A stretch of DNA of 64,000 bases from assembly GCA_010909165.1 (NCBI GenBank), contig VJWM01000179.1, forward strand, positions 124,001 through 188,000, read 5' to 3'. The DNA is from Anthoceros angustus (lineage: Eukaryota; Streptophyta; Anthocerotopsida; Anthocerotales; Anthocerotaceae). The notes beneath the pieces are model-generated. The model was not told the origin of the DNA. It saw nothing but the letters and a program-made list of their open reading frames with translations, and did no database searches. Every line of letters begins with the position of its first letter. Position 1 is the first letter of the stretch. Below are positions 36,836 to 48,560 of the stretch, in pieces. Both the position numbers and the translations under genes were made by a program.

Positions 36836-38339
36836 GGCTGCGATGGCGGGAATGAGGCGGGATGCGGATGGCGGCGCCATCTGTCTGGACGGCGAGGCAA
36901 CACCAGCGGTGTGGCGGCGTCGCAGCGGGGGAGTGGGGCTGAGCGCGAGCCGCTTGAGGAAGCAGTTCTGGAGGAATAACCGGTTCCATCTGGCGGCATC
37001 TCGGCGTCGGCGGAAGCGGCAGTTAAGCGGAGGCTCGGGAGGCGTGCGGAGGGGAGGCGGGGCCGCTGCGAGCTCAGCGGTGGAGGCCGGCATCCGGCAC
37101 CTGGGAGGAGGAGGAGGAGGAGGGGCGGTGAGGCGGCGGAGGCGGAGGCGATGTCGGAAGAAGGAGGCGAGTGCGGCTCACCCCAACTCCGCGGGCGAGC
37201 ACAAGGGGAGGCGCGACTACGAGGAATCGGACACGGTGTCCGAAGTGGAAGCCTTGCAGCGGTGCCTCCGGCCCGAATGCCGCGCTGTGGAGGCGGCGGC
37301 CGGCGGAGAGGCGATGAGGCAGCGGAATGCTCGGCCGTGGAGGCCATGGAGGCACAATTAAGGTTCTCGGCGGATGATCAAGCGCATGGATGACGAGGGA
37401 AGTAGGCGGCGTCGTCATCCTTGTGCTCGAGTTACATCGGCGTTTTGGTTTTGCATAGGGGCGAGGCATGCGCGTAGGAAGGCCGATAGGAGATAGGGTT
37501 TGATGCTACGTGCAATTTTGCGATGTGTGCGTGGACATCCTTTTGATGAATGGAATGGCACCCTTATCATGTGACGGCTGCGTTGGAGGGGCCGTAAACT
37601 TTGTTGGTGAGGTATCGACACTGTGGCTGAACATGTCCCGGCCTTCTGCACTTTCTTCGCCATCATCTGCATTTGTGAAACGCGCAATGGAGAAGGATGT
37701 CGCTACTCCGTAGCTGGGATCGGAGGAGCGGTAGAACAAATTTAAGCGTGGAATCCCCAAATCCCACCACGCGAGTCGCCACATGCACCCGATTTCTTGA
37801 GGCAAGCGAAGGCGGCTATGTTCCAACATTTTCAACCCTCCACACGCGCCCGTATGTCGCGTCTTCTTAGCTGTGGACAATGGAATCGTGATTTTGTGAG
37901 GAGGCTATCATTTGGAAACATTGAGAAGGACGATCGTGCTCGCCACGGTAAGAAGCAAGAGCTGCTCGAATGAAAACAACATGGCGCGGCCGTGCGCATC
38001 ATTGCATTCGCATACCATGGCCGCGGCCGGGGTAGGGTTCGGCAACCACACCGGTGTGGTCGGTGGCAGCGTGTTAGGGTTTGCCATCCATGGCGGGCCA
38101 TGGAAGAAAACTTTATGGCGGTAGGGTGGAAGGAATGAAAACAATGTGTCACGGCTCTTTGTTTTGAAAGTTGCAAGGACAAAACATTTTCAACCCTACA
38201 CCCTTTTGAGGAGGCGTGTGTGTCCCTTTGGTGCTTGGCTGTTGGTTAGGCCAAAGCGGCCATGTGACCATGTCTTTGTAAAAAGATACCGTCTGGAATC
38301 TCTGACATATTCCTCAAGATCCCAGGCTTGCATGGGTTT
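36836..38339. other. intergenic, no gene seen
   Basis: GC-rich up to about 37.4 kb and then of average composition. The open frames show no family motif. Nothing indicates an RNA gene. Confidence 0.45.
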
Positions 38340-38400
38340 CGCGAAAAAAAAAATGTCCCATCCCCTCTGTCCCCTTTGGTATGCCATACTACTCATCACT
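38340..38400 (-). repeat. dispersed repeat, inverted third copy
   Basis: The minus strand carries ATGGCATACCAAAGGGGACA, then GAGGGG and a T-run, matching 15178-15240 and 20041-20105. The plus-strand neighbourhood at 38250 also has CAAAGCGGCCATGTGACC, close to CCAAAGCGGCCACTTGGCAG at 20150, so the wider region may share an element. Confidence 0.65.
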
Positions 38401-38574
38401 GTCCTTGAATTAGGTTCTGAGATTTAATTTTTATTTTGAATTATTAAATATATTTATTAAAAATAATATATTTTACAAACTATTTAAAACCTAAATTATG
38501 TTACTCCATATAAGGAGTAACATGTTACTCCATTTAAATTAGGTCACTAAGTACATAATGTGTTTTCTCCCCTG

Positions 38575-38694
38575 CTTTCTTATCGAGCTTAAGGAGCATA
38601 ACCGCTTTCTTATCGAGCTTAAGGAGCATAACCGCTTTCTTATCGAGCTTAAGGAGCATAACCGCTTTCTTATCGAGCTTAAGGAGCATAACCG
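38575..38694 (+). repeat. perfect 30-bp tandem repeat, four copies
   Basis: The unit CTTTCTTATCGAGCTTAAGG plus AGCATAACCG is present four times without a mismatch. Because 30 is divisible by three, every frame stays open across it and reads as a decapeptide repeat (FLIELKEHNR). There is no start context or flanking coding sequence, so I treat it as a minisatellite. Confidence 0.97.
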
Positions 38695-40813
38695 CTTGCA
38701 GGGAGTCTGGCACGGCGGCAAGCGTCCCTACATATCGCCTTTAGAGGCATAGGTCTGCTAGGCCATGTAGGCCTGGGAGCCGATGGCCTTCCTAGGGAGT
38801 TGGGCCCTCTCGGTTAACGTTTTCAATCCGGGATTCCCCCATCTAAGAGGCCTTCGTCACAGGCGTGGAGGAGGGAGCCTTCCCCATGCATGTTTCCCTA
38901 CGGTTGGCTCAGGACTCTTTATCCTTGGAGGCTAGGGCGGCCATGCCTTGTTTTTCTTCGTTCTCTGTGGGCGGGCTGCGCGGCCTCCAAGCCTCTCTCT
39001 AGGAGAAACAATTCGGTGCAGAGGACCCTTCTCTTGGATTTTTCCATTCCCCGGCCTGCCCGAGCTCGCCTGTGCTCTTGCTCAGGGAAAGGAGCAGGCT
39101 TTTGGCTTTTGGCATCCAAGCTTTCCGAATCGCACCCGCTTCTTTCTCTACCGCGATGAGGTTCCACCTACGCTTCTTTTGTCCCAGCAGTGGGCGGATC
39201 TTTATATGATGCTTGATTAGCGGCGACATGTTCTTATTGGCCAAGAAAAGTGGTGTTTTTCCCTTAGGGAGTGCCCCTATACCCTGCGCAATGGCCTGTC
39301 GCTCAAGGCGGATTGACTTCTCACCAAAGGGGATCAAATCTCTAGTGCAGATGTGGTTGTAACAGACCCTACCCAGGACAACATTTGTTAGCATGTCATC
39401 ATCCACCCTCTGGGTCGGGTGGCGGAGGGATGCGCGATAGGAAAAGTACACAAGTACACACCCATGCAAGAAGGTCACGCCTTCATCCCCCTTTGCCTTC
39501 GAGACTTATGGGGCCATGGGCAAGGATTTCTCAAGGTTCAAAAAGGATTGTGCTAAAGCCTACCACAGCTACAGGAACGGGGTAGGTCTCCCTCTTTCTT
39601 CCATGGTGGCTTTCTTTTGACAGCAGGTATCCATTGTCCTACAAAGGTCATTGGCCAATGCTGTTTAAAGAACGGCAGCGAATGCAAGAGATACGGCGTC
39701 ATCGGCACCAGTCGTAGGTAGGCCTTTTCTTATCGCAGACCACAACATTCTTGGAGGGGTAGGTAGTTACAGGTTCAACATTCATGGGGGCTAGCCCCCT
39801 TGGCCTCCGGCCCTCTTGTGGGTTGTTCCCCATCAGCTTGGCGTAGGTGGGTCTTCCCATCTCTTCTTCTTTATAAAGTCTTCAGATGTCCTATTGGATA
39901 ATTTTGAAGACTATTGAAGGCTTCAACTAAATGACCCTTCCTAAGATGTCTAAACTATATTAATGATGTATTTTATAAACCATCAATGAATAGGAAAAAA
40001 CATGATCTTGGAAATGTTGCTTCTATGTATGGCACCTGTGATAACATGTTGAAGAGTTATGAATACATGTCCTCCAAAAAACTACAAACCACTTGTATAT
40101 AGAACTTAAATTATCTTCTAGTTTAACGACATATCAAATTACTTTAGTTTTTGTTTTATATGCATTTCTTGATGTCAAGTTATCAACGTGTAAATCAAGT
40201 AAGTTGTAAAATATAAGCTCTATTTAATGCGATGGCCCTATTAACAAACCTCGTTGATAAATAAGTTAGATTATCCTTTAGTTTAATGACATATCAACCT
40301 ATTAGATTTTTATCTAAAGTTCATGATATCAAGTGATTTTTATAGCAACATATAAATCAAGCAAGCTGGCATTATCATTTTATTTTAATAAAATAATATA
40401 ATTTTATCAACTCTAAGATGGTATAAATATTGTTTTCTTAAATCCTAAGCTTAAGACAGGAAATCTCATGGGGCATATTGGGTGAGATGCTGAATTATGT
40501 TGTGGATTTAAAAAAAGCGCCTGTTGATAAAAAGAGGTTGGAATTCGAGTTTGTTTGGGGGACTTTCTCGCTGTAAAGGTAATAGGTAGGTAATGTGTAT
40601 AAACAGCTGTAAGAGTGCGAGTGCAAACGTTTTGATACGTTGTGTCCTGACAAAAATATCGCCTCGTGGGATATGCCAGTCCAGAGAGGATAACGTGAGG
40701 GAGGTTTCCTAGTCACGTAGCTTCGGCACAGAGGGGCCGGGATAGATCGGAGTCGGAATCGAACAATCGAACGGAACTGAGCCAATGCGCTAGTTTTCAC
40801 CTGCAATTCCGCG
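38695..40813. other. intergenic, no gene supported
   Basis: A minus-strand open frame of 159 codons at 38999-39478 has no recognisable domain. From about 39.9 to 40.45 kb the DNA is AT-rich. The last few hundred bases would hold the promoter of the twin-CX9C gene, but no clear TATA element is visible. Confidence 0.45.
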
Positions 40814-41385
40814 ATGAGGGTTGAAGAGATTTATGCGGTTCCAGCCGGCCCGGTGGGCAGGGAGGCTGTAGTGAAGACCGTTCCAGTGAAGACTCTCATG
40901 CCTTCCTGCTCGGCTGTGCAAGTCGCCTACTGTAATTGCTTCAACCGGTGAGTTTTGGCAATTTAGTCCTTTGTTTTCCTCAGCTTGAAGAGCACCTGGA
41001 ATGCTGCCTGCAAGCGACAGACCCTAGTTTCTGGTGAAGGTTTGGTATGAGCTATGGCTGTTCTCGCTTGCTGAGACATTGGTGCTGAATCTGGTCCATT
41101 TTCGAACTGCAGATGGTACAACGATAAGTTCGTGACCAATCAGTGGGACAAGGAAGAGTGCTTCTCGGAATTGGAGGCGTACCGGGCTTGTGTTACGGTA
41201 TGTTTGCCCTCTTTTGCATGTCAACAGCTGAGCTTTTGGTGTTTTATGTGGGAGTTATATGTACTTCTCCTTTTTTTCTTCTGGCACTCCTGAGTTTCTC
41301 TTGTTGTCTCATATCCTAACAGGGAAGAAAGGAGATGGACTTTGTGAATGATACTGGAGGGTTCCGTTCAACGCATCAGAGATGA
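40814..41385 (+). CDS. TRIAP1/Mdm35-like twin-CX9C protein
   Basis: Three exons (40814-40947, 41113-41197, 41323-41385) joined at GT-AG sites encode 93 residues. The core holds two CX9C motifs: CSAVQVAYCNC (the first and last Cys are nine apart) followed by FNRWYNDKF, then CFSELEAYRAC. This matches the TRIAP1/Mdm35 family, small helical-hairpin proteins of the mitochondrial intermembrane space. They are oxidised by the MIA pathway and partner PRELI/Ups-type lipid-transfer proteins. The FNRW motif right after the first CX9C is characteristic. The third exon (GRKEMDFVNDTGGF to stop) is the least certain part because family tails vary. The start is the first ATG after an AT-rich leader, and no targeting peptide is expected for this class. 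Confidence 0.85.
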
Positions 41386-42588
41386 TGATTGATGAGATGG
41401 TTCCGTCCATTCTTAGGTCTGACAAGCGTTTGTTTGCAGTTGCCCTTCCCAGGCCGCCCCCGTTCATGGCTGATGGTTTTTCCTCGTGTCTTCCAGGTCT
41501 CGTTCATCACTTCCAGTGGCGGACGGAAGATGGTGCTTCTTCACAGGTGTCTGTAAAAAGAGAAATTTCCAGCAGTGCTTTGCCAGCACATGTATATAGA
41601 GCTACTGTACAGGTGGGAGGATGGCTTGTTGTACTCTTCTGCTGATTGCCTGAGTTCAGGCTACTTAGTGTAACATAAGTGCCGTCTCCTGTGGATGTCG
41701 TTCTAGACTTTATCTTCCTTTGAATGGACTTGCAGGAGGCCTTGCTCCAAGGTCCTCTTAGCCTTTAGGATGATAAGACTGGTTCCTGGTTACGTAATGA
41801 TTTTGGTCTTCAGCATTGGGTGTAAAACGGATTGATCGAGCGGAAGGGCACTGTCATATGTGGCATGTTAGAAGGCAGATGGGCATGCCGAAACTGTGTG
41901 GTCCGTCCACTCCTCCGCCCATATTATGCTGTCCTTGTGCCCAAGATTTGGAAGCAAGGAAAATCTGACTCAAGCTGCGAATAACAAGAGGGTACATTTC
42001 TGAAGTGCAGTATGCAAGATAGACAAGGCAGGACGTGGACAAAGGAGGGTTGGAAAGAACAGAAGGAAGGGGTGGAACACGAGTTGCCAGGAGGAGTCCT
42101 ATCAGTCACAGTGTCTTCAGGTAAGGTAGATACAAATTGAATTTGAGACGAGGATATTCTGTCCCAAATTGGAAAAAATTGCATGACTACAACTTGGAAC
42201 CGTCGCGCTACGGTATATATATCATCACGTCAGGGCTAAGCTGGCCGTAGATCCCCAACGCAGCAGCTTGCCCTAGTTACTCCGTGTCACTGAGTAGGGA
42301 AACTGTGCAAGCTCCATTTGCAAACTACTTGATGCGCCAACAGCTCCCTTCCGGCCCAGTTGGTGGCAGGAACAGGGAGTGAAGTGGACTGGTCTCCATC
42401 TGGTTAGACTAGTCTAAACTCCGTCAGGCTCGACGTAAAATACAGGACACCAAAGGCATGTGGACCCGTCGGAGATCTCCACAGCTGGTGCGAACTCACG
42501 CGGGTCGGGAAGTGATGATCCCCCTACTGGCTGTGACCATCCTCCGTCCGCCGGGTTAGATCTCTACCGCTGGCACCTGTTTGTACAC
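41386..42588. other. intergenic between converging genes
   Basis: The 3' flanks of the twin-CX9C gene (+) and the AP2 gene (-) meet here. No additional exon, RNA gene or repeat array was identified. Confidence 0.55.
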
Positions 42589-45500
42589 CTACTCGTTCCA
42601 GACTGCAAAAATGGGTGGGATCCCGTGGCTGACTCCTCCCAGCTGATTGGGCCGAACTTGCATGTTCTGGACGGAGTTGCTGGTGGTCCAAGAGCTCATG
42701 GTGTTGGCGTCGTAGCTGGATTTCACCACATTCGGCGATTGCGACATGTACATGCTGATGCTCCTGGACAGGTCCCCTTGCATCACGTTGTCGTAGGCGG
42801 AGCTCTTGGATGTGCCCTCCTCGCCTTCCGAGACCCCCGAGTTCCTGGGGCTGTCCCCTGTCGCGGAAGAGTAGGGCCCCTGGCCGGAGTTGCTGCCCAT
42901 GAGGGGGTTGGATCCGGAGCTGAGGCCGCTGAGCAATCCGTTGGAGCAGCTGCCGTCGGTGCCGTCAGTAGGCAGCGCGTCCAGACCCATCAGGTTGCGC
43001 AGCACCGCGCTCTGCATGTTGGGGTGCTGCAGGTCCGAGGTCTGCATGCCAGGGTGTTGCAGGCCCGCGGATTGCAGGTATTTCTGGTGGTGCTGCTGCA
43101 TCGACAGGGAATCTGAGAACACTGACCCCTGTTCCTGCTCTACCTGCTGGTCGCACCACGAGTTCCGCTGCACTTGGGCCTGGGCCTGCGCCTGCGCCTG
43201 CGCCTGAGCCTGAGCCTGCGCCTGAGCCTGCGCCTGAGCCTGAGCCTGAGCTTGCGCCTGGGCCTGAGCATGTTGCGACTGCTGGTACAGCATCTGCCAC
43301 TGCTGCAAGTTCTTCATCACCGAGGTATGCTGATTGCTGGAGTTGTCCACCGAGTGCATCTCTTCCACGTGGTGCTCCTGCTCCAGACTGGCATGCGCGT
43401 GCACGGCTTGAGCTTGTTCGTTCGTCTCCTTGGTGAGCAGTGCAGCCTTGGACGCCAGCTGCCCGATCGGTGTGGTCTGGGAGCAGATCCTCTTTGTGTC
43501 GTATCTGCTGATGTCGAAGTTCGTCACCGCATTGATCCCCCGGAACTTAATTGCCGCGATATCATAGGCCTCGGCAGCTTCCTCTTGTGTGCCTGCAGCC
43601 GCATCCAGGTTAGAACAACCTTCGCACAATCCACCACCTTGCGCTAGCAACAATTCGAGAAACAAGTGCACACTCACTGTATGTCCCGAGGTAAAGATCC
43701 TTGTTGCCGGCCACTCTTCCGATTCGCGCTTGCCATCGGCCATGCTGATGGTGACTGTAAAGAGGCCAGAGGGGAAGTCAGTGAATTGGTCTAGCATGGA
43801 TCCAGAATCACAGTACGTCGAGGGAAAATCGCTCACCGTGTAACCCCGCGATAAACCGATGCACCACGAGAGAATCCGCTACTCTTTCTGCAATTCACGA
43901 CCAGGAGGAGGTGCTTGATCAGCGACAGTTCCAAGGAGGAGAGGAACGAAACAGGGTTGAAGAGAGAAGTGAGCATTGTTTATTACCTTCTCAAGGATGC
44001 CACATACTCCTGGCGTGTCATGTTTTTCATCTCTTCCAACTCCTTCTCATAAGTGGCGAGCTGAGGCGGCACAAACACACATGAAGGAGAGGTGTCAGAG
44101 CAAGAGCCAGAGCCAGAGCCAGAGCCAGAGCCAGAGGAGGGGGCAAGTGGAATTGGTCACGACACAGAGCAGAATCGCTGCAACACGGAAGCTACAGGCG
44201 GAAGCCGTGACCAGTAAGGTCCGGACACATGGTCCTGGCGATTGAGTAATCTAACAATAAATCAGAGGCGGCAGCGGCAAGAAGGTACAGTCATGCTGAC
44301 ATTCGGCAGAATGAATATGAATCCCAAAATTTCCGCAAGCCCGCCCACACACACATGATCGCGGAGGCCTCGGTCCACATGATGAAGCTCAGATGAGAAG
44401 GAACACAATCATGACACTCCCAAACCAACAGAAAGCCACACTGCAACGGCAAGCAGGGAGCATTAAACAACGCTGTACCGGAAAATTGATCGTAGTTGTG
44501 GGACCCCAGTACTTCAATGCAGCCAAGTCGTAAGCTCTGGCTGCCTTTTCCTCTTTATCATACCCTCCTGCACATCATCAATGTCAAACAGCAGCCACAG
44601 CATTAGTGACACTGCTGCACTGACTCTCCGATGCTCCTCCGAGCACCTGCATGCATGCAAACGCAGATAGCTCGCTCGCTCGCAGCCTCATGGCCTGGAC
44701 AACAATCTTACACTACCGCTGAAACGAAATCCTGGGGAGGCCAGGGCAGCGAAGGGCAGGGCAGAAGCGTGAGCCGGAACATACCAAGATACACTGTAGA
44801 CCAGAAGGTAAGATCCATCGGAGCAGCCCGCAGGTCGATGCAAACACACAAGCAGCAGAGATGCAGTCAGTACCCTAGGCCTGCCCAAAGCCTCGACGAC
44901 ACAGGCATTGCCAAGCAAAAGGAAATCCAAGCCTGTGGTCAGGCCGTGAGGCGAGTCTTTTGTCACACACCTTGTCTCCCCTTCCTGGTTTGGCCCTCCT
45001 TCCTGCACGAGTTGTCCCACAGGTGGGCTTCGTAGCGTCCAGTCCATCTGTGCCTGAGGTGAGAGGAAGCAACAGAGGTGAGCAGGAAGCACAGTGTACG
45101 TGATGGAATGTGGGCTCGATTCAGATTCAGACTAGAGCCCCACCAAGAACGATTTGCATGGAAAGGCAACAGGAACAGGGAATGAACAGCGCCATGCTCA
45201 TCATCATCGTGGAACAGTAGCCATGAATGACAACGAACCTTGTGACTCCCCGATACACCGAAGTCCTCTGGCCGAAGGTGTCGATGGATTTCCTTGGCGA
45301 GGGTTCCTTGCCGGGCGCACGCGCAGCACCGCGCTTCCGGGGCTCCCCGGATCGGGGGCTGCTGGGGGTGCTGGCGGGGCCGGAGGCGGAGGAGCCCTGG
45401 GGCGCGCCTGGCGCAGCGGAGCCTGCTCCTCCGAGGGACGCAGTCAGCACGGAGCTGGTCTGCGAGCCGGGGCTCATGGACAGAGTGAGCGACTGCAGGT

Positions 45501-46912
45501 TGGCGATGGCGCTGAGCCCCCCCGTCTTGGGAGACATGCTACCCTGGAGATGGTGCGCGACACCCAGAGGCCCGGCCTTGTCGGAGGACGCAGTCTGGTG
45601 ATGCCGCAGCCACGTCTTGATGGCGGAGATCCCGGCTGGCCCCATGCTCCCCCCGGGCCCGGCGCTGGCGCCGGCGTTGGCCAGGGGAAGCTGCAGGCTG
45701 CAGTCGGTGAGCAAGGAAGAGTGATCCGCTCCGGCTCCGGCTCCGGCTCCGCTTCCGCTCACCGCCCCGCCAGACCCCGAGTCCATGGCTGCGACGTGCA
45801 GCAGGTTCTGCCCGTGCTGGCTCTGCAGCGCGTTCTGCAGGCTGCAGAGAGCGCCGCCCTGGCTCCCGTCCAGAGAGGATTGGTCCCCGGGCTGGGGCTG
45901 GGGCTGGGCCTGGGGCTGGGGCTGGGGCTGTTGCTGGGGCTGGCTCTGGCTCACCACCTGCCGGGAGGCGTCGAAGGCGTTGGAGGAATTCATGGCCGCC
46001 ACCGGGTCGTAGGCGCTGTAGGCGAGATGGTGCGAGTCCCCTGCCCGCATCCCGGAGTAGGGCACGTTGACGTTGATGCGCGAGGAGCGCTGGTGCTGCG
46101 CGTCTGCCGCCGCCGCCACTGCTGCCGCTGCGCCCGCGTAGTACATGTCCAGCTCATGGTGCGCGGAGTCGGAGCGGCTGGAGTGGTACTGTCCCCCCAG
46201 CGACGCCCCGCCCAGGAAATCCTCCAGCTTCGGCCCGTCCCGCTCCTGCTTCATCTCGAATTGCGCCATGTGCTGCTCGCCGTGGCCCGAGGACGCCAGC
46301 CGCGACAGATCCGACCCCAGGAAGTGCTGCGATTGCACACAGTGGCTGTCCGTCTGCATGGGCCTGGAAAGCTGGTTGCTGCTCTTCATCTGCCAGCTGT
46401 TGTCTGCACCAGCAGCAGCAAAGCAATTAGATCTGTGTGTTGCCCCTGTGTGTCCTCAAGCTCTCTCTCACACGCACACAAGCACATACAGAATCCTAAC
46501 CTATGCCATTCATTCTGCATTGGTGGCATTGGGCAGGGGAAAATGCCAGCCTGTCTGGAAGAAGGAAGGATAGAGGATGGAGGTGAGGGGTACCTTTAGG
46601 TTGGGAGCGGCTGAAGGCTTCCATGATGCAGAGCGAGCCGTCGGATGGAATTGAGAGCGAGTCCATGGTGGAGCGCTGGTCCAGGAGAGAAGAAGAGCCT
46701 GGATCGGTCCTGCTGTTGGACTGCTGCAGTGCGCCTAGAGAGGAGAAGCAGGCGTCATTGGAGGAGGCGGAGGCGGCGGCGTTGGCAGCGTTGATGGCAG
46801 AGCTCTGGCCAGGACCTCGCTGGCCGGCGGATGGGTCCGGCGCATCGATGGTGAGGTGCGGCGACAGCGAGAAGGCGAGCCAGCTGTTGACCGAATTATT
46901 GACCGACCTCAT
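42589..46912 (-). CDS. AP2-family transcription factor, AINTEGUMENTA/PLETHORA/BABY BOOM-like (AIL)
   Basis: Nine exons: 46912-46594, 46403-45239, 45053-44971, 44793-44785, 44567-44479, 44060-43987, 43897-43847, 43754-43678 and 43592-42589. All joins keep phase and give 956 residues. The N-terminus has the euANT motif WLAFSLSPH, then PKLEDFLGG, the PLT/BBM-type AIKTWLRHH, and [14 protein letters not shown] entering the first AP2 domain (about 487-552). That domain holds the ten-residue insertion [10 protein letters not shown] diagnostic of the ANT group. The linker and second AP2 domain (about 588-646, [20 protein letters not shown]) follow. Family members are nuclear DNA-binding regulators of meristem and stem-cell fate. 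The long, variable C-terminus contains (Ala-Gln)16. The start at MRSVNN is chosen because euANT1 lies near the N-terminus in this family; the frame is open upstream to an ATG at 47146 (78 more residues). Confidence 0.95.
43174..43269 (-). repeat. 16 x 6-bp repeat coding (Ala-Gln)16 in the AP2 factor
   Basis: Sixteen consecutive hexamers encode alternating Ala and Gln (residues about 731-762), followed by Val. The hexamers vary at synonymous sites (GCC, GCG and GCT; CAG and CAA), so the tract is not a recent uniform slippage product. Confidence 0.95.
44097..44138 (+). repeat. AGCCAG hexanucleotide repeat in AP2 intron 5
   Basis: About six copies of AGAGCC/AGCCAG lie in the intron between the 44567-44479 and 44060-43987 exons, near the acceptor side. 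It is a simple microsatellite. Confidence 0.85.
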
Positions 46913-48560
46913 TCGTTGGCTCAGATCACCAGCTTGAGGCAGCAGCAGGCTGGGATGAGGAGAGCTGGCCACCTCTAACATGAAGCAAAGCAGGCGTGCC
47001 TTCGTCCCTCCCTGGCTGAAGTTGCTGTTGCTGCTACCACCAGTCACTGGGAGTGCGCAGCCGACACCAGCTTCTAAAGCACCTCTGCTCTGATCTCCAA
47101 CACAAGACAACAGTGTCGTCTGCGTCTGCGTCTGGGCTCCCCTCACTTCTTCACCACACTACCACTGCTACTGCTACCTCCTGCAAGAGCTCAAAATGCT
47201 GCTGCTGCTGCCACCTGCTACTTGAAAGTTTCCATGCACCACCAGCAGCCTGAGGAACGAGCACCCAAGTGCGCCCAAGCCCAAATTCCTCGGGCCCCAG
47301 ACACCTGCGGCGCGGCGGCGGCGCAGAAGCGAATTGGCGGAGAGCGCGACTACCCAACTAGCGCTGCAGCAGCTGAGCTCAGCCTGGCAGCTGGCTGAAG
47401 CTGAAGCACAAGGAGCGAGATTGCAATTTGAAAACACGGAGAGCAAGGCGAGCAAGGCAAGGCACGGGAAGGCAGGAAGGCTAGGCAGGTAGGAGAGAAA
47501 CCCAAGGCCAGGGCAAGGCGATTGGGAATGCCGCTGCAGGCACAATGTGAGAATTGTGGGGCCGCGGCGAGGAAGGAGCAGAGGTGCTGCTGCTGCTGCG
47601 GCTGCGGCTGCGGCTGCTCCTGCTTGGGCTTCTTGCACAACTGAGAGCTGCTGCCAACATGAGGCACAATAGTCGGACCCTATAAAAAGGCCTCGGAAGG
47701 GGGAAGGGGAGGCGGAAAGGAAAGGAAAGGCGGAGGGCGAGGAAGGAAGCAAGCGGGCTTGCTCGGTGAGGTCTGGTCAGGTCAGGTCAGGGATGAATCA
47801 AAGTACAGAGAGATGAGAGAGACACGGCGGACATGAGCGCTCGCTCACAGCCTCCGGCTCTGCTCGCCGTCCAGGCCAGGCAGCAGTCGGGACTCGGAGC
47901 AGTCGCCGGACCCGACTCCCGAGTCGGCTTCGCCACAAGCCACAAGGCCCAAACGCAGCGGAAGCAGTCGCAGTCGCAGTCGCGGCCGCAGGCGGCAGGC
48001 AGCCGGGGGATGCAAAGAGAGAGAGATCAGGGATTGCAGCAGCGGCAGCGCCACCGGCAGCGGCAGCGGCAGCGGCAGAGACGCAGAGGCGGCACTGGCT
48101 GCAGCGGCAGCAACGGTGCCCAAGCCAGGGCCACACCGAGCGCCGGTCGCCGGTCCCTGCAGCGTTAGATTCGGCGCGGTGGAAAGAGGGCAGCGGCGCA
48201 AGGGAGGGCATCTCTTGGCAGCACTGGGAGCGCCATGGAAGCGCGTGCATGCTCGAGGCGAGGAGCTCGCGCGCGTGAGAGGAGAGGCAGCCACAGGAAG
48301 GGAAGGAAAGGGAGGGGAAGGGAAGGGAAGGGAAGGGAGCGGAAGGACGATCCCGATCCCGATCCCGATCCCGGCCCTCTTCTGCCCCCATTGCCCGCCA
48401 CCAGAGCAGCCCCCGGCAGCGATAAGCACGGAGCCACGCCCAAGTTGGGCTAAAATAACCCGCCCGGTTAGTTACAAGATATCCGATTCTCATATACATA
48501 CACACAAATGTTTTATTTCCCGGAATAGCGAATAGGCACGGGCAGGCGGGCAGGCGGGCA
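46913..48560. promoter_or_regulatory. 5' leader and promoter region of the AP2 gene, repeat-rich
   Basis: This stretch lies upstream of the AP2 start and probably contains its leader and promoter. It has CTGCTG/CAGCGG runs (about 47579-47615 and 48037-48080), a CCCGAT run (about 48350-48378) and purine tracts. A TATAAAAA at 47681 reads on the plus strand, the wrong orientation for this gene, so I place no transcription start. Open frames on both strands here are low-complexity. Confidence 0.4.

Noticed and set aside
34797-36989. 730-codon minus-strand open frame
   Set aside because: A Pro/Leu/Ser-rich mirror of the same repeat; its openness follows from the absence of AT-rich stop codons.
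34698-37361. 887-codon plus-strand open frame
   Set aside because: It lies across a GC-rich tandem repeat, is low-complexity (Gly, Arg, Glu), overlaps an open frame of similar size on the other strand, and has no domain.
38575-38694. CRISPR-like direct repeats
   Set aside because: The 30-bp units are contiguous with no spacers, in a plant nuclear context, so it is a minisatellite.
38999-39478. 159-codon minus-strand open frame
   Set aside because: No domain recognised; plus-strand frames overlap. It is possibly a transposon remnant but nothing in the sequence shows it.
47680-47690. TATAAAAAGG as the AP2 promoter TATA box
   Set aside because: It reads on the plus strand while the gene is on the minus strand, so it cannot be used for this gene in the usual way.
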